Part shown: positions 32,242-42,355 of the stretch, piece by piece
How the letters are laid out: each line of letters opens with the position of its first letter
Numbering within the stretch: the stretch's first letter is position 1
Source: Scytalidium lignicola
Taxonomy: Eukaryota; Ascomycota; Leotiomycetes
Assembly (NCBI GenBank): GCA_002812745.2
Contig: NCSJ02000337.1
Span: 1 to 44,219, forward strand
DNA: 44,219 bases
Direction of reading: 5' to 3'
Notes under the pieces: model-generated
The model's database searches: none
What the model was told of the DNA's origin: nothing
What the model saw: the letters and a program-made list of their open reading frames with translations, nothing else
Made by a program: the position numbers and the translations under genes

Positions 32242-32826
32242 TGTTATTGGTTTTTGTTGTTTTTGGGGGTTGTGTGGTATGGGATTTGGGTCTTTGGGGT
32301 ACAGGGGAATGAATATGTGTATGTATTCAAACAACTTTTGAGATAGATACTCCNTTTTTTTTATATTTGTAGGATTAAAGATCTATCAAGTACAGCTTTG
32401 AGGTCACTCTTATACTTTTATACCTTTATTTGTTACGAATGAATTGGAGAAACTGGTCCGATCTCGGGATTTCTCCAACTATTTTGCAAATGAGGGGCAG
32501 TTGAAGTGGGGTGGGTTTATCTCTACTCCAATGTTGCGTTTCTCCAAATTCTATGGCGTTGGTGAACAGAGGATTCGATAGCTAACTCTCTTCTCTTATT
32601 GAGGTTTTGGATTACACGAATAAGTTTTGTTTAAAGTTTAAGACCCTGCTTTAGAACTAAATATTCTTTGAAATTAACTGCCCAGGGAGCCCTCCTCTCG
32701 TCATTAAAAATAGTGCGGGGTGTATATCACTTCTTCCAAACATATATTAATGGCAAAATAGAGCGGATCAAACTAGAAAGTCCCATTCACCTGAATTAAT
32801 CGACCAAAAACATATTCCGTATCCCC
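32242..32826. other. Intergenic, CMD-like promoter and NmrA-like 3' flank
   Basis: No gene seen. It includes an N at 32354 beside a T run. Confidence 0.5.
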
Positions 32827-35637
<2,811 letters not shown>

Positions 35638-36859
35638 CTAGCTACCGTGCTTGAGATGCTTCTCGGTCAGGTAGGCGCCCTGAACGTCGAGCTGAGCACG
35701 GTAAAGCCTGTACTCGTTGGCCATGAGCACCTCCTTGCCGCCGACAAAAACAAAGTTGGAGCAGCCTCCGGGGATATTAATGAGACCTAACAGCTGGCCC
35801 TCGGGTGAGTAAGCCCGCACGCCGTCACCGCAGGCCACCCAGATGTTGCCCTCAATGTCGGCCTTGATGCCGTCAGGTATACCCGAGTCGCAATACGCAA
35901 ACAATCGTCGGTTATAGAGTCGCGGCGGCGGCGGCNGGGGCGCCTGCGGGAGCACCCGCTATGGGCTTGGGAACCTTAAAGTCGTATGCATACACGACGC
36001 GAGGTCGCTGCACATCAAAATCCTCGACCGCGTTTTTCGCCATCTTGTAGCCGCTGTCGGTCACGTACACGGTGTCCTGGCCCTCATACTTGCCATTCAC
36101 GTAGCGGGCCGGCGAGAAGCAGATGCCGTTCGGCTGCACGTAGCCCTCGTTGGAGATGAGCACGTCAACGAAGCCCGTGGACGGGTGCCATGCGTACACC
36201 GTGCCTGAGGGGCTCTCTGGCTTGTGCTTGTGCAGCGAGTACATATAACCGTAGCACGGGTCTGTGAACACCGTCCACCCTGACGCAAAGTGGAAGGCAA
36301 TGTCGTTGGGCGACGATAGCTTGAGGCCCCGGTAGTTGGTCAATAGCGACTCTGTCGTGTGCGGTGACCGCGGGTCCCACTGCGTGATAGAACCAGGCAT
36401 CAGATCCTCGCCCTGCGAGCAAAAGATCACCTTGGTGCCCTCCGGATTGATGGTGGCTCCGCAGGGGTGCGGCACCGTGTGCGGGATCACGGTGCACTCG
36501 TTGGTCGTCAGGTTCGTCTTGATGATCTCCGTATGCTTGCGGCCCGTCCTGGCATTCTCAAGCCCATTGCCCGTCCAAACCACCTCATTCATGTCCTCGA
36601 ACCACACGCCGCTCTCGTGCACAAAGGGGTAATCCCGCTCGGCCACCACGTTGAGTGAGGGTGTCGGCCCCAGCAGTGACAGAAAGTGCGGGTGGTATGA
36701 GATAAAGTGGTCCTCGCCGGTGCCCTTGAGCATGTGGGAGTCCTCGATCTTGTGCCCGTACACCGTGTGCGAGGCCCGGCCTGGGCTGCGGTGGAAAGGC
36801 GCGGGCAGCACCGCCAGCGCTTTCCAGTCGAGCTCCTTCACGTTTGCCGGTAGAGACAT
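35638..36859 (-). CDS. SMP-30/gluconolactonase-like lactonase
   Basis: A six-bladed beta-propeller lactonase expected to hydrolyse sugar lactones to aldonic acids with a divalent metal. It is intronless; the N at 35936 in a GCC/CCG run breaks the frame, and removing it gives one 406-aa protein. Residues matching the SMP-30 metal and catalytic ligands are visible: Glu82 (HESGVWFED), Asn185 (SSPNDIAF), Asn244 (QPNGICFSP) and Asp329 (SGIPDGIKAD). Blade-like motifs VYVTDSG and NIWVACGDGVRAYSPEG follow the family. A Pro/Ala-rich stretch at about 296-312, where the N lies, is an unusual low-complexity insert. It is divergent from the aldo-keto reductase across about 620 bp. Substrate is unknown. 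No signal peptide was seen, so it is likely cytosolic. Confidence 0.88.
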
Positions 36860-36935
36860 TGTGATTCACGTAGCCGCCAGATGTTATTTGCCTTGATGGT
36901 CTTGAAACTTTGGTTCTCCTGCCCCAGAACCCGTC

Positions 36936-36943
36936 ATTTTATA
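36936..36943 (-). promoter_or_regulatory. TATA box of the lactonase gene
   Basis: TATAAAAT on the minus strand, about 77 bp upstream of the ATG at 36859. Confidence 0.5.
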
Positions 36944-37218
36944 CCGTGTCTCGGCCCTCTTCTGCCAGGGCCTCGCAGCTTCTCCGCATCTTCTAGCCTA
37001 GTCTGCCACTCGGGTTCCTGTCCAGGACACCGGTTCAGATCCGGGATCTCAGAATAGATTCCATCTCTTATCATGCTGCGATGATGTCCCGCGCCACTCT
37101 GGGTAGCGCTGCTCGGTAGCCTTTCTGGGCGATTGGCGCTGTGTTGCCGTTTTGGGAGCGCCTAAAGCCTACCTGCCGCGCTCATACGTAAGTTGCCTTG
37201 GACTCGGATTAACGTTTG

Positions 37219-37229
37219 CGGAAAATCCG
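37219..37229. promoter_or_regulatory. CGG-N5-CCG inverted triplet
   Basis: CGGAAAATCCG in the bidirectional promoter, with another CGG 14 bp upstream. The form fits a Zn2Cys6 dimer site, but spacing alone cannot assign a factor. Confidence 0.35.
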
Positions 37230-37414
37230 GGGCAGCATCCGTGCGTGAGAACGCGGGGCAGCTAACGCGCTTATGCACGTATAAACGAGTAGCGACTAAA
37301 GTACAGGCCCGCCCAGTTGAGTCTGCCATCACATCATGAATTGATAAGAGTTTGTTTTCGTTGCCTAATTCTGTTTTTTTCGGGTCACTGCCACTATCTC
37401 CACCATGTCTAGTC

Positions 37415-37422
37415 TATATAAA
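37415..37422 (+). promoter_or_regulatory. TATA box of the aldo-keto reductase gene
   Basis: TATATAAA about 60 bp before the ATG at 37482. Confidence 0.55.
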
Positions 37423-37481
37423 GGTCACCCCAATATTGATTCTTGCCATTCTTGACAACCACAAGACTACGTACCATAACC

Positions 37482-38456
37482 ATGGCTCTCCCTACGCACT
37501 TCAAACTCAACTCTGGCTACATGGTCCCGGCCATCGGTCTCGGCACCTGGCAGTCCAAGCCTAATGAGGTCGAGCGGGCCGTCGAGCACGCTCTCAAGGT
37601 CGGCTACCGCCACATTGACGCCGCGGCTATCTACGGAAACGAGAAGGAGGTTGGTCGTGGAATTAAGAAGTCAGGCGTGCCCCGATCGGATATCTTCATC
37701 ACATCCAAGCTGTGGAACAATAATCACCGCACTGAAAATGTAGAGCCAGCTCTGGACCAGACGCTCGCGGACCTGCAGACCGATTACTTGGACCTTTACC
37801 TGATCCACTGGCCTGTTTCGTTTGCCCACGGCGGCGGTAACTTCCCCAGGGACTCCAAGACCGGCCGTGTTATCCTGGACCCGGGGGTCAAGAACTTCGC
37901 TGCTACCTGGGCCAAGCTCGAGGAGATGGTAGCCAAGAAAAAAGTCCGCTCGATCGGTGTGTCCAACTTCAATATTCCTCTGATCGATGAGCTGCTCACG
38001 ACGGCCAAGATCGTGCCGGCTGTTAATCAGATCGAGGCCCACCCAGAGCTGCAGCAGGTGGCCCTGCTCCGGTATCTAAAGCGCAAGGGTATCGAGGTCA
38101 CGGCCTACAGCCCACTGGGCAATAACAACCGTGGCCTGCCCCGTGTTGTCGATGACCCAGTCGTACTTTCCATTGCCAAGAAGCTCAACAAGGAGCCCGC
38201 TAATGTGCTTATTTCGTGGTCCGTCCAACGCGGTGTTAACGTCGTACCTAAATCAGTCACCCCAGCTCGCATCACCTCCAACCTCGAGGTCTTTGAGCTC
38301 TCGCCTGAGGACTTCAAGGCCCTCAACCACCTCGAGTGTCACAACAGACGCAACTACATGGCTGAGGGCGGCTACGACTGTTTCGGCGATACTGGTAATG
38401 ACTTTGTGCTCGACCTCGCTGAGAAGGACGCAAAGGCCTGGCTCGCTACCCACTAG
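37482..38456 (+). CDS. Aldo-keto reductase
   Basis: A NADPH-type (alpha/beta)8 barrel oxidoreductase acting on sugar or other carbonyls; intronless, 324 aa, normal length. The catalytic tetrad is complete: Asp46 (YRHIDAA), Tyr51 (AIYGNEKEVG), Lys76 (FITSKLWN) and His109 (LIHWP). Family signatures LAD.LQTDYLDLYLIHWP and VRSIGVSNFNIPLIDELL are clear, and VPKSVTPARI is the cofactor-phosphate loop, pointing to NADP(H). It resembles fungal glycerol/GCY1-type and arabinose-dehydrogenase-type AKRs. The ATG at 37482 (ACCATGGCT context) is chosen because the frame upstream begins only from TTG. With the neighbouring lactonase, oxidation of an aldose to a lactone, or reduction of a sugar, is possible; the direction is not known. 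Codons are GC-rich. Confidence 0.93.
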   Translation: MALPTHFKLNSGYMVPAIGLGTWQSKPNEVERAVEHALKVGYRHIDAAAIYGNEKEVGRGIKKSGVPRSDIFITSKLWNNNHRTENVEPALDQTLADLQTDYLDLYLIHWPVSFAHGGGNFPRDSKTGRVILDPGVKNFAATWAKLEEMVAKKKVRSIGVSNFNIPLIDELLTTAKIVPAVNQIEAHPELQQVALLRYLKRKGIEVTAYSPLGNNNRGLPRVVDDPVVLSIAKKLNKEPANVLISWSVQRGVNVVPKSVTPARITSNLEVFELSPEDFKALNHLECHNRRNYMAEGGYDCFGDTGNDFVLDLAEKDAKAWLATH

Positions 38457-38760
38457 ACTGTACTTAGACAAAACTGTATTTAGACTCTAGTCATAGTTAT
38501 GCATATACACTTTACTTTCTGATGCAAACTGTTAGTGATGTTACATTCTTTTGTTGAATGGTGGATCGTCCATCTCTATTGGCTTCACTTAGCACCAACA
38601 ATCTCGCTTCCCATGACCAACCTGTCCTGATGTACTACAGATAGTTGACTCTCCTTCACAAAAAATACCTTCTTTTCGTATTAACGATATTCTATCTCAT
38701 GCGTCAACGCAACATAAATCAGAAGGCCAGGGAGCGAAGTATTCTGCCTTGGAAAGCATA
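38457..38760. other. 3' flank of aldo-keto reductase gene
   Basis: No gene seen. Confidence 0.5.
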
Positions 38761-39057
38761 AGATGAGTTTGAGTTGAAACTCAACTCAACTCAAACAACT
38801 CAACGTATAATTTTATACAATTTTATACAGGTGGCAAAATAAGTAATAATGTAGGTGGTGACAAAATGATTAGTAAACTTATTAGTTCAGCTAGTAAAAT
38901 CAACTATCTTATTGGTTAATCTTTATTACTTATTGAAGACTAAGCCTAAATAGGAATAGTGTTAAGTCAAGTTGAATTGAGTCGAGTTTAAGTTGTATAG
39001 TATAATGGTTAAGTTGAGTTAGGTACACCTTAAAACTCAACTCAACTCAACTCATTA
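38761..39057. mobile_element. Putative MITE built of ACTCA-type repeats
   Basis: A stretch of about 297 bp is bounded by similar inverted ends: GATGAGTTTGAGTTGAAACTC at the left, and tandem ACTCA units closing with CTCAT at the right, whose reverse complement starts ATGAGTTGAGTTGAG. Further inverted copies lie inside: CAACTCAACG near 38803 and GTTGAATTGAGTCGAGTTTA near 38967. The interior is AT-rich and codes for nothing. No clear target duplication was found, so a MITE or a foldback element is the best description, not a proof. Confidence 0.45.
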
Positions 39058-39894
39058 TACACACTGGTTATAAATATAAAATATCTTNAAAAAAATTTTA
39101 AATATATATTCGAGATACATGGAAACAATTCCGATTACTTGTAATCTTTCGATCCCCAACCTGTTTAGCTTCTTTACATTCTTCATCTTCTTTTACCCCG
39201 CTTCCAAAGGGCTTCACCAAACAGTTTCCGGGGATACAATCGACCGGACACCAAATACGGAAAGTTGCCCTTCTGTGCCCTTCTATGCTACCGTGTATGT
39301 CTTCTTCTCGATGGAGTCCATGATACATACCTTCTGTCTCGCGTCATGGATCACAACCGTAGGAAGCCCTTGCCCCTTGACCCCATTTTCTACAGTACAA
39401 CCTGCCTCACTAAAAATTGCGGGGTAACCTAAGATGTCCACCGAATCATCTTGACCTAGAGCTATACTCGTGGAGGATATTGTCTTAACGCTGTATAGTT
39501 TGATTGGCGAATGATGTGCATCTAGTGCTAACAGTTGGTTACATAGAGCGTGGAATAGCTTACCGCCAGGTCGAGAATGGGAGACTTGACGGTAACTATA
39601 TCGGGATCCCGCGAGAAACGCTCAAGGGCGAATCATCGTGCGTTGACGGAACGTTGAAAGCAGTAAGTGATGTGCACGCTTTTGTTGTCCAACCCCGACG
39701 ACTATATATGGGCAGAATGAATATACAGATGCTTCTAGTCAATTAGTTGGCTAGGTTAATATCTTAGTTTTTTTCAGTTTTTTGTTGGGCTCTTGGGCAT
39801 TATCTTGCATCATCATCAGCAGCAGAAAAGTGTAGAAACATTCGAGCGTTCATCCAATCTTACTCGTTGCAAAATCCGTCTCGAGCTCGCACAG
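39058..39894. other. Intergenic, possible decayed coding remnant and transporter promoter
   Basis: On the minus strand, about 39620 to 39310 reads as protein-like sequence (for example SVDILGYPAIFSEAGCTVENG, PTVVIHDARQKVCIMDSIEK and, after a stop, GTEGQLSVFGVRSIVSPETVW). I do not recognise it, and stops interrupt it. It may be an unannotated exon or a pseudogene. A TATA-like TATATATG lies at 39703-39710, about 190 bp before the transporter start. Confidence 0.35.
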
Positions 39895-41514
39895 ATGCCG
39901 TACTTTGGGTTGAGAGGCCAGAACCTCAACAGGGCCACCATTCTGTTGGTGACGCTCCCGAGTTTCATGGCTTATGGCTATAATCAGTCAGTAGCTGGTG
40001 GACTACTCACCCTCAGAGCATTCGCAGACCAGTTTCCGCAGATGGACACTATCTTCACTTCCGGTGCGGAACAGGCCCACAATGCAAAGATTCAGGGCAC
40101 GGTGATCGCCCTATATACGGTTGGAGGGATGTTTGGAGCAATAACCACATCGTACTTGGGCGACATTCTCGGCCGACGGAAATCCATTTTCCTGTTCTCC
40201 CTCATCAACATTGTTGGTGCTGTGCTCATGGCGTCGTCCTTCTCGTTTGCCCAGTTTATTGTCGCTCGTATTGTCATTGGTTTTGGTACCGGTGCCATTT
40301 CTAGTACGGTGCCGGTTTGGCAGTCAGAGCTTTCCAAAAGTAACAACCGTGGGGCACACGTCGCAACCGTGGGCATCTTTCAATCCGCCGCAGGTGCTAT
40401 CGGTTTCTGGATCGACTTCGCCTTCTATTTCGTGAAAAATAGTTCGGTATCGTGGCGGTTTCCACTGGCATTTCAGATCCTGTGGACTTTGATGGCCATT
40501 GCATTTATCTACACGCTTCCCGAGTCTCCACGATGGCTCATCAAGATAGGTCGTATTCAGGAGGCGAGAGAGATCATGGCTATACTTGAAGACACCACCC
40601 CTGATGCCGACTCCATCGATGAGGATATTCGAAGCGTGAAAAATTCACTCCAAATTGCTGAAAGTGGAACTATTAGGGACTTTTTCACCATGGGCAAGTA
40701 CCGCGTCATGCATCGAGCCATGCTTGCGGTGCTGGGGTTGTTCTTCTCGCAGATCTGTGGCATCAACATCATCACCTTTTATGCCACTACTATCTTCGAG
40801 CAGTACCTCAACATGTCACCCGTGAAAAGTCGGCTGTTATCTGCATGTATGGAGTGCATGCAACCCATTGGAGCCGTGTTTGCCGTTTTCACCATTGACC
40901 GATACGGCCGTCGTCCGCTGATGCTCATTACGGCCGTGGGTATGGCCATTTCCATGGCCATTCTTGCCGGATCTACCTCCAATTCCAACAACACGCCAGC
41001 CCTGATTGTGGCCATCATTTTCCTGTTTGTCATCAATTTCATGTACTGCGTCGGTTTCTTGGGCTGCCAGTTCTTGTACTCTTCAGAAATCTCTCCTTTG
41101 CACGTACGGTCGGTGGTGAACGGATTAGCCGTGGGTGCCACCTGGGGCACCAACTTTTTCGTTGCGGAGGTTACGCCCGTGGGTTTCAACAATATCAAGT
41201 GGGCTTATTACCTTGTGTGGGCTGCAATCAACGTCATCATTATCCCCGTCATCTACTTCTGTTTCCCAGAAACCGCGGGTCGCTCGCTGGAGGAGATTGA
41301 CGAGATTTTTGCCCAGTCCAAATCTATTTTTGATGTTGTGGGTATTGCAGAGACCATGCCCTACAAAAATGTTGACGCTCGAAAGGGCGATATTTCTGAC
41401 AAAGAGGCCGGTGTTTTGGACATGCATAGTTCTGCCTCAAATCATGAGCACACAGCTAAGGGTGTTGATGAAAAGGTAGAGGATATTGACTATCAAACGA
41501 CTCAGATCGAGTGA
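39895..41514 (+). CDS. MFS sugar porter (hexose/sugar:H+ symporter family)
   Basis: A plasma-membrane sugar uptake protein; intronless, 539 aa, twelve predicted helices. Sugar-porter signatures are present: GDILGRRKSIF after helix 2, PESPRWLIKIGR (from about 209) after helix 6, DRYGRRPLML (from about 335) after helix 8 and PETAGRSLEEID (from about 458) after helix 12. Helix 7 has FFSQICGINIITFYA, the QxxGxNxxxxY-like sugar-binding motif. The C-terminus is polar with EHTAKGVDEKVEDID. The ATG at 39895 gives the usual short cytosolic N-terminus (MPYFGLRGQNLNRATILL); the open frame upstream starts from TTG. Substrate cannot be told from sequence. It sits with the lactonase and reductase, suggesting it supplies their sugar. 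Confidence 0.92.
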   Translation: MPYFGLRGQNLNRATILLVTLPSFMAYGYNQSVAGGLLTLRAFADQFPQMDTIFTSGAEQAHNAKIQGTVIALYTVGGMFGAITTSYLGDILGRRKSIFLFSLINIVGAVLMASSFSFAQFIVARIVIGFGTGAISSTVPVWQSELSKSNNRGAHVATVGIFQSAAGAIGFWIDFAFYFVKNSSVSWRFPLAFQILWTLMAIAFIYTLPESPRWLIKIGRIQEAREIMAILEDTTPDADSIDEDIRSVKNSLQIAESGTIRDFFTMGKYRVMHRAMLAVLGLFFSQICGINIITFYATTIFEQYLNMSPVKSRLLSACMECMQPIGAVFAVFTIDRYGRRPLMLITAVGMAISMAILAGSTSNSNNTPALIVAIIFLFVINFMYCVGFLGCQFLYSSEISPLHVRSVVNGLAVGATWGTNFFVAEVTPVGFNNIKWAYYLVWAAINVIIIPVIYFCFPETAGRSLEEIDEIFAQSKSIFDVVGIAETMPYKNVDARKGDISDKEAGVLDMHSSASNHEHTAKGVDEKVEDIDYQTTQIE

Positions 41515-42355
41515 AGCGGTGCGATGAATTGAGGTAGTATGTACATTTATATCGCGTCCTTAGAAAATAAGCATGTAGCAAGATAGGACACATATTTGGT
41601 CAAGTATTATTTGCCAGGGCATTTCCAGAAAAAGCAAATACTAAAATAAAGATTTTGAGAAAATATTTTCAAGTAATACATAACCTTGAAAAGCTTGTAA
41701 TATTTATAGTAAATGACGAATTTCTGTAACTGCTTGGAAATAACCATCATAACTTACTTGAAATATGGCACCTCCTTCAGGTCAACTCCACACAGTTATC
41801 AAAGGGACATCCGAAAGTAACCAAGTATATACTCTAAGACCATTAGACTATAGTTTAAATTTGACTAGATGTAGTAAGAGACAGGTTCAAGAGAAGAAAA
41901 AAGAGGGCTAAAACTTAGATAAGTACGGCCGACTTATATAGTTGCCAAGGAGGCCACCCCCTCTTAGTGGAGAATTCGCTGACGACAAACTCTCCTTGGG
42001 CAACGTGATCGTATGGCATGGATATCTAGCAATACTGCAGATTTGGTGAGCAAATGCTGTCTTTCGGTGTTCAAGGGGGAGGGCGTGATGAGCGTGCTTT
42101 ACCCCTTGTCCCTTATCCCTTGTACTCTTAGATTAAACACTCTTAAAGATCGTTATGGGCTTCCCACTATTGGCTGCTGCAACTCTATTTTGCCAACAAA
42201 CTCTCTCAAGGTCCAAGCACGGTGATTATCCTCTAGTTTGATACCTTTATATTCCGACCCAGCCGTCTCTTCCATCCCGAATCCAGTTTGGGGAGGAGGA
42301 GGATGAAGATTCAACTGCAGCTTCGAGACTTTTTGCGCATAAAGGTAAAGTTGTA
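41515..42355. other. Convergent intergenic region, transporter / regulator
   Basis: About 840 bp, AT-rich in the first half. A 70-codon plus-strand frame at 42013-42225 has no recognisable motif. Nothing else seen. Confidence 0.5.

Larger units (their letters stand above)
36860..37481. promoter_or_regulatory. Bidirectional promoter, lactonase / aldo-keto reductase
   Basis: A 622-bp GC-rich divergent region with a TATA box facing each gene and several CGG/CCG triplets, including CGG-N5-CCG at 37219-37229. Zn2Cys6 factors bind paired CGG/CCG triplets, so these are candidate sites for the regulator encoded at the right edge. Confidence 0.55.

Noticed and set aside
32242..32334. 31-codon N-terminal extension of the CMD-like protein
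   Set aside because: It has an ATG in frame, but the residues are low complexity and the downstream ATG has better context and normal family length.
42013..42225. 70-codon plus-strand ORF between transporter and regulator
   Set aside because: Short, unrecognised and without promoter or splice support.
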